Under the pieces are notes generated by a model. The model made no database searches, was not told the origin of the DNA, and saw only the letters and a list, made by a program, of their open reading frames with translations. A DNA stretch of 40,300 nucleotides from Carboxydothermus islandicus (GTDB taxonomy: Bacteria; Bacillota; Z-2901; Carboxydothermales; Carboxydothermaceae), in NCBI RefSeq assembly GCF_001950325.1, contig NZ_BDJL01000031.1:873-41172 (forward strand), given 5' to 3'. The position numbers were made by a program, and so were the translations under genes. Each line of letters opens with the position of its first letter. The stretch's first letter is position 1. Shown here in pieces: positions 32,995 through 40,300 of this stretch.

Positions 32995-35322
32995 ATGAAT
33001 CAAAAAACCTTGGAAAAAATTGAATTTCCGGATATTATTAATAAACTCTGGCAAAAGGCCGAATCCTTTCCGGGAAAACAACGGGCTTTGGAAGTTAGAC
33101 CACTATCCGATAGCAAGATTATTGAGGAAAAGCTTTTGGAGGTTGAAGAAGGACTTTCCTATTTGCGATTTAAAACGGTAGATTTAAGTTTGCTTTCAGA
33201 TTTCTCCGAAATTTTTCTAAAACTTTCTAAAGAAAGCATGTTAACCGGGCAAGAAATATACCGTTTAGGTCAATTGCTTAAAGTTTCAAAAGATACTTTT
33301 TTGGAGATTAGTCGCGGTGAATTTCCAAGGTTAAAGCAAAAAGTAAACCTGCTTTTCTTTGAGGAGAGCCTCTTAAAAGAAATCGAAAGAAGTTTTTGGC
33401 CTGAAGGAACTGTGAAAGATGAAGCATCTCCTGAATTAAAAAGGGTTCGGGGACAGATAGCCCGGGTAAAGGACAAAATGCGAGAAGCAGTAGAAAAATA
33501 TCTTAGAGATCCTGAACTTGCTAAATACTTGCAAGAGCCTCTGATTTCAGTACGCGGAGATAGGTTTGTTTTACCGGTAAAAGCTTCTTATAAAAGTCAG
33601 GTACCGGGGATTATCCACGATCGTTCTAATACAGGTCAAACTTTATTTATTGAGCCGTACAGTGCAGTAGAAGCGGGAAACGAACTTAAAACCTTAGAAT
33701 TACAGGAAAAGGAAATAATTGAAAAAATCCTCAAAGGTTTTACCCAGCGTTTAGCTTGCAATATAACGGAAATCAAACGTACTTATGAGCTTTTGGGGGA
33801 AATTGACCTGATTGTGGCAAAAGCGCGTCTTGCTTTAGAGTTAGATGCGTATAAACCAGGAATTACTGAGAGCGGTATTTTATCTTTTAAACAGGCACGT
33901 CATCCACTTCTGGGAAAGAAGGCGGTACCTTTTGACTTAACTCTGGGGAAAGAATTTGACTTATTAATTATTACCGGACCCAATACGGGCGGTAAGACTG
34001 TTACTTTAAAAACTATAGGGATTTTAACCGTTATGGCTCGGGCTGGCTTGTTTATTCCTGCCTCCCCGGAGACAGAAATTGGCCTTTTCGGAGAAATTTA
34101 TGTTGATATTGGCGATGAGCAAAGTATCGTTCAATCGTTAAGTACTTTTTCTTCCCATTTGCTAAATTTAAAATTTATTTTAGAAAATGCCCGGGAAGGA
34201 GACTTGGTATTGTTAGACGAGCTGGGGACCGGAACTGATCCCCGGGAAGGAGCTGCATTGGCCAAAGCAATTCTGGAAGAACTTCGGGAAAAAAAGGTAA
34301 AAGTTGTTGCGACCACCCATACCAGTGAACTTGCGGCTTATGCCGTGCAGACCGAGCGGGTTGAAAATGCCTCGGTCGAATTTGATCCTGAAAGCTTAAA
34401 ACCAACTTATCGTTTACACATTGGAAAACCGGGACGGAGCAATGCCCTGTTTATTGCCCAGGGCTTGGGACTTAAAGAACAAATAATTGAAAAAGCTAAA
34501 AGTTTCTTGAAGGAAGAAGAGTTGAAACTTGATAAGCTTATTTTTGACGTTGAGCAAGAGAAGCGGCGGTTAGAAAAGGATAGAGAAGAAGTAACAAATC
34601 TTCTCCAATCCCTCAAAGAAAAAGAAGCAAAGCTTAATGAAGAATTAGAAAATCTTGAAAAAACAAAAGAAGAAATTATTAGAAAATACCGGGAAAAGTA
34701 TCAGCAGAAGCTTTTGGAGCTTGAACGGAACGGTAAGCTTATTATTGAAGAAATAAAAGAAAAGATTAAGACTTATGAGGAAAAAAATTTAACAAAACTT
34801 CTGGAAGAGGCCCGTCAGAAAATTAACGACTTCTCGCAAAATTTTGCCTTGCCTTTTGAACCATTAAAACCTTATCGTCCTAAAGTAGGAGAAACGGTGG
34901 AATTGATTGAAGTTGGACAGAAAGCGGAAGTTTTAGCGGTTGGAGAAAATTATGCCATTGTCCAGGCGGGGATAATGAAGCTAAATGTAAGTTTTGCGCA
35001 AATAAGGCCGGCGGAAAAACAGGAAAAAGAAAAAGGTCAGATTAAAAAAGCAGTTTTAGAATTAACCAAAAAACAAAATTTTAGCTTGGAGCTTGATATT
35101 CGGGGTCTAAGTACGCTTGAAGCCGAACCGGTGGTGGAAAAATATTTAGATAATGCTTACTTAGCCGGGGTGGAAAAGGTTAGAATTATTCATGGAAAGG
35201 GTACCGGTGCTTTAAAAAAATTTTTATGGGATTATTTACGGGAAGTTCCTTTTGTGAAAAAATTTAATTTTGCACCGCAAAATCAAGGGGGAGATGGTGC
35301 AACGGAGGTATATTTAAAGTAA
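32995..35322 (+). CDS. mutS2: MutS2 ATPase/Smr endonuclease
   Basis: 775 residues, start ATG three bases after the U32 stop. Core and lever regions, Walker A GPNTGGKT at about 328-335, then LSTFSSHLLN, Walker B LVLLDELGTGTDPREGAAL and TTHTSELAAYA. A long coiled coil (about 500-610), a KOW-like part (PKVGETVELIEVGQKAEVL) and the C-terminal Smr domain from about 698 with LDIRGLSTLEAEP and the HGKGTGAL motif follow. No mismatch-reading MutS domain I. Known roles: suppression of homologous recombination, and splitting of collided ribosomes in B. subtilis. Confidence 0.95.
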   Translation: MNQKTLEKIEFPDIINKLWQKAESFPGKQRALEVRPLSDSKIIEEKLLEVEEGLSYLRFKTVDLSLLSDFSEIFLKLSKESMLTGQEIYRLGQLLKVSKDTFLEISRGEFPRLKQKVNLLFFEESLLKEIERSFWPEGTVKDEASPELKRVRGQIARVKDKMREAVEKYLRDPELAKYLQEPLISVRGDRFVLPVKASYKSQVPGIIHDRSNTGQTLFIEPYSAVEAGNELKTLELQEKEIIEKILKGFTQRLACNITEIKRTYELLGEIDLIVAKARLALELDAYKPGITESGILSFKQARHPLLGKKAVPFDLTLGKEFDLLIITGPNTGGKTVTLKTIGILTVMARAGLFIPASPETEIGLFGEIYVDIGDEQSIVQSLSTFSSHLLNLKFILENAREGDLVLLDELGTGTDPREGAALAKAILEELREKKVKVVATTHTSELAAYAVQTERVENASVEFDPESLKPTYRLHIGKPGRSNALFIAQGLGLKEQIIEKAKSFLKEEELKLDKLIFDVEQEKRRLEKDREEVTNLLQSLKEKEAKLNEELENLEKTKEEIIRKYREKYQQKLLELERNGKLIIEEIKEKIKTYEEKNLTKLLEEARQKINDFSQNFALPFEPLKPYRPKVGETVELIEVGQKAEVLAVGENYAIVQAGIMKLNVSFAQIRPAEKQEKEKGQIKKAVLELTKKQNFSLELDIRGLSTLEAEPVVEKYLDNAYLAGVEKVRIIHGKGTGALKKFLWDYLREVPFVKKFNFAPQNQGGDGATEVYLK

Positions 35323-35348
35323 ACCCCTCCTAATTGTTAGGAGGGGTT
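35322..35348 (+). terminator. Bidirectional terminator between mutS2 and the penicillin-binding protein gene
   Basis: Twelve-base-pair stem AACCCCTCCTAA / TTAGGAGGGGTT with a TTG loop. It covers the stop regions of both convergent genes; the minus-strand side continues TTTACTTT. The plus-strand tail (GTTTGA) is weak. Confidence 0.8.
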
Positions 35349-37741
35349 GTTTGATTATTGCCGGGAGGATTTGATTGATTGTCATTTCCTTGAGCAGGTT
35401 TTATTTGGTGTTCCGGAATATCACAGTAAACTTTTGGCACCTTATCTTTGGGAAACTTTTTAACAGTAATATATTGGGGTGGACAACCACCGCTTTCACC
35501 GGCTTTGGGAATTAGAGCCAGGAAGTCCTGACCGTTGTGGGCTGGATCGGTGCAAATGGGCACTTCTACTTCTTGAGTTGAAGACTGGCTTCCCGGCCCG
35601 TGAATATTACATTTTTCTTTGGGTAACCTTAATGAATAATCTAAAACATAACTCGGAACTTCATAAGGTAGATAAATTAAGCTTACCGTAAGCTTATTGG
35701 GACAGTATTCCGTTGCCAGCAAATGGGAATCAGCACAAATTTCTGCTTTTACATGGACATTGCAAATTTTTGTCGGTACGGTGCCTTTGGCAAAATAATC
35801 GTAAACCAACTGGTCTTGAGGGCAGTCACTACTTGGTAAAAGTCCAGATTTTCCACAAACAGTGGCTTTGACAATACCTTTGGGCTTGTCAAAGTCAGAT
35901 TTTGGTATACCTTTTAAAGCTTCAGTCATTATCGCTTTAAAAATTCGGGCTGGATAGATACCTCCAAATCCACCGGGAATGGGTTGGGGTTTATCATGGC
36001 CAACCCAGACGGCAGCGACTAAATCGGGAGTGTAACCCACAAACCAGAGGTCTTTTCCTTCATCGGTAGTGCCGGTTTTGCCTGCTACCGGCCGGTCTAA
36101 ACGCGCTGCGGTTCCGGTGCCATACTTTACTACATCTTCAAGCATTGAAGTAATCATAAATGCGGTTTCAGGTTTCATGGCTACTCGTTTTTTGGGTTTA
36201 TTTTCATAAAGTATTTCGCCGGCAGCTGATTCGACTTTAATTATTGCCGAGGGTTCTACATAAATTCCGTTATTGGCAAATGCTCCGTAAGCGGCTGCCA
36301 TTTGAAGAGGAGTAACTCCGTCAGTAAGACCACCAAGGGCAACCCCAAGATTTGATTCAAGCTTTGGATTTAGCTCAATGCCGAGCTTTTTCGCAAATTT
36401 AAAGGCTTCAGCAAAGCCAATTTTATCGAGAAGTTGAACGGCAACGGTATTTACTGAATAAGTAAGAGCAGTTCTTAAAGTGATTAATCCCCGATATTTA
36501 CCATTGGAATTAGAAAAAGAATGGTTGCCATATTTTATTGGCCGGTCATCAATTACTGTAGCCGGGGACAAACCGTTTTCAATAGCCGGACCATAGGCAA
36601 TGATTGGCTTAAAAGCTGAACCCGGTTGTCTTTTGGTCCGGGTAGCTCTGTTCCACTGACGCAGCTGATTGTGTTCGCGTCCCCCAACAATTGCTTTAAT
36701 TTCACCTGTTTTAGGATCAAGGACTACCACTGCACCCTGGGGTTGTAAAATTCCACTTTTATCCCGCTTGGATTTGGGGAAGTTTTTGGGATCTGCTAAA
36801 GCCTTTTCGGAAGCTTCCTGAATTTTTGGGTCTAAGGTTGTGTAAACTCTAAGTCCACCGCGAAAAACCCGGTCACTGCCAAACTTTTCGGTAAGCTGTT
36901 CAATTACAAATTCCACAAAATAGGGATATTTATATTTTTGGTTACTTTTATCTATAAGATTGGGGTTTAGGATTAAAGGTTCGCTCTTAGCTTTTTTGGC
37001 TTGGTCTTCAGTTATTAAGCCGGCTCGCACCATTTTATTTAAGACAATGTTGCGACGGGTTAGTGCCAGCTCTTTGTTGTTTAAAGGAGAATAGCGACTT
37101 GGTGCTGGAAGTAACCCGGCTAAAAGAGCTGCTTCACTTAATGTTAATTCATCTAAATCTTTGCCAAAGTAAGTTTGGGCGGCGGCTTTTATCCCATAAG
37201 CCCCTTCACCAAAATAACTACGGTTTAAATACATTTCGAGGATTTCATCTTTGGTAAAAGCTCTTTCCAGCTGGATAGCTAAATATGCTTCTTGAATTTT
37301 TCTTTTAAGTGTTTTTTCTGGGGTTAAAAAAGTAAGTTTAACTAACTGCTGGGTAATTGTGCTGGCCCCTTCTTTTGGAGCTCCGTACTTTAAATCTTCC
37401 AGGGCTGCTCTTAAAATAGCTTTTAAATCAATACCGTGATGTTTGTAAAACCGGGCATCTTCAGCACCGATTATTGCTTTCTTTACAACTTCCGGAACTT
37501 CCTTTATTTTTACAGGTATCCTATTTTCACTGCCATGGACTTCAGCAATTATATTATTGTTTTTATCAAAAATTAAAGTGGTTCCAGACAACTCCAGCAT
37601 TTTGGGAGAGAAAGAGGGTACGTCTTTTAAACAATAATAAATGTAACTACCCACAGCAATTGAGCCAAGGAAAAATAGCAGGAAAAATACCAGCAGGGAA
37701 ACTAAAACCCACTTTGGCATTCTTTTTCGGTGTTTTCCCAC
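35330..37741 (-). CDS. Class A penicillin-binding protein (PBP1A type)
   Basis: 803 residues from GTG, AAGGAGG before it. Short basic N-terminus, membrane anchor (about 11-36), glycosyltransferase 51 domain with EDARFYKHHG (catalytic Glu94), GASTITQQLVK, RKIQEAYLAIQLE and EMYLNRSYFGEGAYG, then the transpeptidase with SxxK at Ser375 (PGSAFKP), SVN and KTGT at Lys555. Makes and cross-links peptidoglycan outside the membrane. The C-terminal 150 residues hold nine cysteines in repeat-like units (CGKSGLLPSSDCP and CADSHLLATEYCP, each followed by CNxH), ending in an Asn/Pro/Gln-rich tail. Confidence 0.95.
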   Translation of the reverse strand: MGKHRKRMPKWVLVSLLVFFLLFFLGSIAVGSYIYYCLKDVPSFSPKMLELSGTTLIFDKNNNIIAEVHGSENRIPVKIKEVPEVVKKAIIGAEDARFYKHHGIDLKAILRAALEDLKYGAPKEGASTITQQLVKLTFLTPEKTLKRKIQEAYLAIQLERAFTKDEILEMYLNRSYFGEGAYGIKAAAQTYFGKDLDELTLSEAALLAGLLPAPSRYSPLNNKELALTRRNIVLNKMVRAGLITEDQAKKAKSEPLILNPNLIDKSNQKYKYPYFVEFVIEQLTEKFGSDRVFRGGLRVYTTLDPKIQEASEKALADPKNFPKSKRDKSGILQPQGAVVVLDPKTGEIKAIVGGREHNQLRQWNRATRTKRQPGSAFKPIIAYGPAIENGLSPATVIDDRPIKYGNHSFSNSNGKYRGLITLRTALTYSVNTVAVQLLDKIGFAEAFKFAKKLGIELNPKLESNLGVALGGLTDGVTPLQMAAAYGAFANNGIYVEPSAIIKVESAAGEILYENKPKKRVAMKPETAFMITSMLEDVVKYGTGTAARLDRPVAGKTGTTDEGKDLWFVGYTPDLVAAVWVGHDKPQPIPGGFGGIYPARIFKAIMTEALKGIPKSDFDKPKGIVKATVCGKSGLLPSSDCPQDQLVYDYFAKGTVPTKICNVHVKAEICADSHLLATEYCPNKLTVSLIYLPYEVPSYVLDYSLRLPKEKCNIHGPGSQSSTQEVEVPICTDPAHNGQDFLALIPKAGESGGCPPQYITVKKFPKDKVPKVYCDIPEHQIKPAQGNDNQSNPPGNNQTTPPNN

Positions 37742-37768
37742 TTTAAAACCTCCTTTTACTTAAAAAAC

Positions 37769-37774
37769 ATTATA
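37769..37774 (-). promoter_or_regulatory. Extended -10 of the PBP1A promoter
   Basis: On the minus strand TATAAT is preceded by TGT (extended -10). The -35 region 17 bases upstream (AATACA) is poor. It lies 27 bases before the GTG start, so its leader is short. Confidence 0.5.
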
Positions 37775-37811
37775 ACATATCTCGGAAAAGATGTATTGAA
37801 AAAGTTTTACC

Positions 37812-37841
37812 TTGACGGAAAATTAAGGAATAATACATAAT
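37812..37841 (+). promoter_or_regulatory. Promoter of tyrS
   Basis: TTGACG (37812-37817), 18 bases, CATAAT (37836-37841). Only about 35 bases then remain before the tyrS start, so no T-box leader fits. Confidence 0.65.
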
Positions 37842-37880
37842 AAATATTAAGCTTAGAATATAACATGCGAGGAAAGGGAG

Positions 37881-39116
37881 ATGCCAGTGGACGAATTAAA
37901 GCGTCAACTTGAAATAATTAAAAGGGGAGTTGCAGAAATTGTTCCGGAAGAGGAGTTAGTAGAAAAGCTAAAAAAATCTTTAAAGGAAGGTAAGCCTTTA
38001 AGGGTAAAACTCGGCCTTGACCCCACTGCACCGGATATTCACTTAGGACATACGGTGGTTTTGCAAAAGTTAAAACAGTTTCAATCTTTAGGTCATGAGG
38101 TTATCATTATCATTGGAGACTTTACAGCACAAATTGGGGATCCAACTGGAAAAAAAGAAACCCGGAAGCAGTTATCATGGGATGAAGTTTTGGAAAATGC
38201 AAGGACCTATCAGGAGCAGATTTTTAAAATTTTAGATCGTGAAAAAACAAGAATGGTTTTTAACAGCGAATGGTTAGCAAAGCTTACTTTTGCCGATGTA
38301 ATAAAACTTGCCTCCAAATACACTGTAGCAAGAATGCTTGAAAGAGAAGATTTTGCCAAGAGATTTAAAGAGGGGCAGCCTATAAGCATTCATGAGTTTT
38401 TCTACCCGTTAATGCAAGGTTATGATTCGGTTGCTTTACAAGCAGATATTGAATTGGGCGGAACTGACCAGAAGTTTAATCTTTTAATGGGTCGAACTTT
38501 GCAAAAAGAATACGGGCAAGAGCCGCAAATTGCTATAATGATGCCGATATTGGAAGGTACCGATGGCGTGCAAAAAATGAGTAAAAGTCTTGGAAATTAT
38601 ATTGGAATAAATGAACCGCCTCAAGAAATGTTTGGAAAGATAATGTCTATTCCTGATAGTCTCATAGTGCGTTATTTGGAATTGCTAACATCGGTACCAA
38701 TGGAAACAATTAATGAAATGAAGAACCAAATGGAAACGGGTGTGTTAAATCCACGGGATGCAAAAGTATTTTTGGCCAAAGAAATTATTACTCAGTATCA
38801 TTCCCGCGAAGCGGCGGATGAAGCCGAACTGGAATTTATTAAAATTTTTCGGGAGAAAGAGCTGCCCGATGAAATTCCTGAGTATAAGGTTTCCGGTGAA
38901 TTGAAAGATGGTGAAGTTGTTTTATTGCCTAAAGTATTGTTTTCGGCGGGAATTGTAAAAAGCATAAGTGAAGCTAAAAGGCTAATTTCTCAGGGAGCTG
39001 TTTTGGTAAATCAAGAAAAAATTGCCGATATTAATTTTGCTTTAAAACCCTCTAAAGAGCCCTATACTGTTAAAGTTGGAAAGCGGCGATTTTTAAAAAT
39101 TATTTTTGAAAAGTAA
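37881..39116 (+). CDS. tyrS: Tyrosyl-tRNA synthetase (TyrZ-like)
   Basis: 411 residues from ATG (GAGGAAAGGGAG upstream; a GTG at 37887 is also possible). Class I synthetase: HLGH at residues 54-57 within [30 protein letters not shown], the tyrosine-binding region [20 protein letters not shown] and KMSKS at 232-236. A C-terminal S4 RNA-binding domain (from about 345; [17 protein letters not shown]) completes it. The length and the [10 protein letters not shown] form are those of the TyrZ-type enzymes. Confidence 0.95.
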   Translation: MPVDELKRQLEIIKRGVAEIVPEEELVEKLKKSLKEGKPLRVKLGLDPTAPDIHLGHTVVLQKLKQFQSLGHEVIIIIGDFTAQIGDPTGKKETRKQLSWDEVLENARTYQEQIFKILDREKTRMVFNSEWLAKLTFADVIKLASKYTVARMLEREDFAKRFKEGQPISIHEFFYPLMQGYDSVALQADIELGGTDQKFNLLMGRTLQKEYGQEPQIAIMMPILEGTDGVQKMSKSLGNYIGINEPPQEMFGKIMSIPDSLIVRYLELLTSVPMETINEMKNQMETGVLNPRDAKVFLAKEIITQYHSREAADEAELEFIKIFREKELPDEIPEYKVSGELKDGEVVLLPKVLFSAGIVKSISEAKRLISQGAVLVNQEKIADINFALKPSKEPYTVKVGKRRFLKIIFEK

Positions 39117-39171
39117 CAAACTTGTGAAGGCTATCATACCCTATTTTATAACTTGGGTGGTGATAGCCTTG
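39116..39171 (+). promoter_or_regulatory. Hairpin hiding the yunB ribosome binding site, with a sigma-K/sigma-E-like -10 in its left arm
   Basis: 39127-39141 (AAGGCTATCATACCC) pairs with 39155-39170: fifteen pairs, one G-U and one bulged G. The 3' arm holds GGTGGTGA (39156-39163) and part of the TTG start at 39169. CATACCCTA at 39135-39143 fits the sigma-K -10 (CATAnnnTA) exactly, with AC at 39116-39117 17 bases upstream, and fits seven of eight sigma-E -10 positions. A start near 39150 would remove the left arm. The hairpin could also act as a weak tyrS terminator (tail GTATTTTG). Confidence 0.55.
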
Positions 39172-39804
39172 TATTTTGCCCCTTACCAAATAAGACGTAT
39201 TAAAGTATTTGTTACTTTAATACTCCTCTTTACCTTGACTTTTACCTGGATAGTAGAGCGATTTATTGGAGATTTGTTTTTAAATTTGGCTAAAGTACGT
39301 ATAAACCAAATTATCACTGAAGAATTTACAAAAGTTGTACTTCAGGAACTTGAAAGTAAGGAGTTTCAGACAGAAAAATTAATTCGGATAGAAAAGGATC
39401 AAAAGGGCAAGATAACTTTGGTTCAATCCAATACACTTTTGTTTCATAAGTTAGCTGCAAGAATTGGCAATAGAATGCAAAAACATGTTAACTCGTTAAG
39501 TAAACAAAAAGTAGCGATTCCCATTGGACAGTTATTTGGTTTAAAGGTATTGGCTTCCTTCGGTCCAAAAATAAAGATTAGTTTTATACCGATGGGATAT
39601 GTTGAAGTAAAGTGTTTGGATTCCTTTGAATCGGGCGGCCTTAATCAGACCAGATTTCAGCTTTCGGTTATTTTAAAAGCAAGTTATAAAGTAGCGATTC
39701 CTTTTGTTAGTGAAGAAGCAAAACTTTCCTATAAACTTCCTATAATTGAAACGGTTATTGTGGGAGAAGTACCCCAGATTATGTTACCTTCATCTTTGAA
39801 GTAG
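39169..39804 (+). CDS. yunB: Sporulation protein YunB
   Basis: 211 residues from TTG 39169, five bases after GGTGGTGA. The frame is open upstream to a TTG at 39106 overlapping tyrS, but no ribosome site serves it and the extra part would add a second hydrophobic stretch. One N-terminal membrane segment (KVFVTLILLFTLTFTWIVER), then AKVRINQIITEEFTKVV, QSNTLLFHKLAARIGNRMQ, IPIGQLFGLKVLASFGPKI, a VKCLDSFESGGLNQTRFQL stretch and TVIVGEVPQIMLPSSL. This is the YunB pattern; B. subtilis YunB is made in the mother cell. Molecular role unknown. Confidence 0.82.
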   Translation: MYFAPYQIRRIKVFVTLILLFTLTFTWIVERFIGDLFLNLAKVRINQIITEEFTKVVLQELESKEFQTEKLIRIEKDQKGKITLVQSNTLLFHKLAARIGNRMQKHVNSLSKQKVAIPIGQLFGLKVLASFGPKIKISFIPMGYVEVKCLDSFESGGLNQTRFQLSVILKASYKVAIPFVSEEAKLSYKLPIIETVIVGEVPQIMLPSSLK

Positions 39805-39835
39805 AATTGCTGGATAAAGTTTATTTAATTTCCAT

Positions 39836-39873
39836 AAAACTGCTGGTGAAAAAGTCACCGGCGGTTTTTTTAT
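39836..39873 (+). terminator. Terminator of tyrS-yunB
   Basis: AACTGCTGGTGA (39838-39849) with TCACCGGCGGTT (39855-39866): twelve pairs including two G-U, loop of five, then TTTTTTATTT. Confidence 0.9.
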
Positions 39874-39889
39874 TTCCAGAAATTAGCCC

Positions 39890-39919
39890 TTGAAAGGGGG
39901 TGAATGAATTTGGTATATT
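39890..39919 (+). promoter_or_regulatory. rRNA operon promoter P1
   Basis: TTGAAA (39890-39895), 18 bases, TATATT (39914-39919), then AAGAGAGCGTC. The -35 box lies inside the dyad CCCTT GA AAGGG. Confidence 0.72.
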
Positions 39920-39920
39920 A

Positions 39921-40223
39921 AGAGAGCGTCCTGCGGGACAAGGGAGCAAAAACCCCTTGACAGGGGACGCGAAGATATGATAAATTAAGAGACGTCGCCG
40001 ACGGCAGGAAACGCCGAAAGCGACAGGTACCTTGGCAAGGGAATAACGGCAAGCGGACCGTACTCGGGAAGGGTACGGAAGCAAAAAAGCTTGGATTGAC
40101 CCTTTTATAGGACCTAACCTGTGCGAAACAGGTTTAGATACCAGGGTCCCCAAAAAATCGCAAGATTTTTTGGGGTAAAGCTTCGGGGTCCCCGCAAAAA
40201 GCGAAGCTTTTTGTGGGGGTGAC
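39921..40223 (+). other. rRNA operon leader, structured, no gene
   Basis: The 419 bases between yunB and 16S rRNA hold the yunB terminator, P1, P2 and this leader; no protein gene is supported. Hairpins: TAACCTGT/ACAGGTTTA region near 40115-40136; CCCCAAAAAATC/GATTTTTTGGGG with a GCAA tetraloop (40148-40175); CCCCGCAAAAAGC/GCTTTTTGTGGGG (40190-40218) just before the 16S start. AAAGCTTCG (40177-40185) can instead pair with CGAAGCTTT (40202-40210). These are probably pre-rRNA processing or antitermination structures. No clear boxA was found by eye. Confidence 0.6.
39957..39986 (+). promoter_or_regulatory. rRNA operon promoter P2
   Basis: TTGACA (39957-39962), 18 bases, TAAATT (39981-39986), then AAGAGACGTC. 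It repeats the layout of P1 67 bases downstream, including a -35 box inside a dyad (CCCCT TGAC AGGGG). Confidence 0.78.

Positions 40224-40300
<77 letters not shown>

Noticed and set aside
40096-40101. TTGACC in the rRNA leader as a third promoter
   Set aside because: No acceptable -10 hexamer 16-19 bases downstream.
39821-40153. Minus-strand open frame of 110 codons across the rRNA promoters and leader
   Set aside because: It runs through the yunB terminator, P1, P2 and the rRNA leader hairpins; no family resemblance or ribosome site.

Overview
The window looks like a chromosome segment of a thermophilic, spore-forming, anaerobic clostridial Firmicute. It most resembles Carboxydothermus (C. 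hydrogenoformans or a close relative). The identification is an inference from moderate G+C, AGGAGG-type ribosome binding sites, several sporulation genes (YhcN/YlaJ lipoprotein, PdaB, YtxC, YunB), Gram-positive regulatory RNAs (TRAP leader, T-box, infC leader) and the 5' end of a 16S rRNA gene. No mobile element, prophage, CRISPR array or defence island is visible.

Layout. (1) 1-3.7 kb: end of etfA, a membrane Fe-S oxidoreductase that probably passes ETF electrons to quinone, a metallo-beta-lactamase-fold hydrolase and a small DUF1858 redox protein. (2) 3.7-8.8 kb: a minus-strand TVP38/DedA-type membrane protein, acetolactate synthase small subunit, a sporulation lipoprotein, a MATE transporter, PdaB on the minus strand, tRNA-Val(GAC) and YtxC. 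(3) 8.8-16.3 kb: a complete tryptophan operon, aroF-trpEGDCFBA. Its leader carries a textbook array of GAG/UAG triplets for TRAP plus an antiterminator/terminator pair. (4) 16.4-23 kb: DUF445 protein and thrS, then infC-rpmI-rplT behind its own promoter and attenuator leader, followed by ktrB-ktrA and a SpoU/TrmH RNA methyltransferase. (5) 23-30.5 kb: tiny yqzL, a Phe T-box, pheST, zapA, a PolX-family protein, a 3-methyladenine DNA glycosylase and a NIF3-like protein. (6) 30.5-40.3 kb: a double-domain U32 protein, mutS2, a class A penicillin-binding protein (minus strand), tyrS, yunB, then tandem rRNA promoters, a structured leader and the first 77 bases of 16S rRNA.

How the parts work together. 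Most of the window is translation machinery (thrS, pheST, tyrS, IF3, L35, L20, tRNA, rRNA) mixed with sporulation genes and one amino-acid operon. RNA-level control is dense: TRAP attenuation (trp), an infC-leader attenuator with a possible long-range pairing, a T-box reading a UUC specifier (pheST), and two hairpins that would hide the ribosome binding sites of the sporulation genes yhcN-like and yunB. In both hairpins a plausible sporulation sigma-factor promoter lies inside the hairpin, so a short sporulation transcript would lose the hiding arm. This is the most original observation here, but it is inference from sequence only. A second notable point is a PolX protein that has lost two of its three polymerase aspartates while its PHP nuclease motifs look intact.
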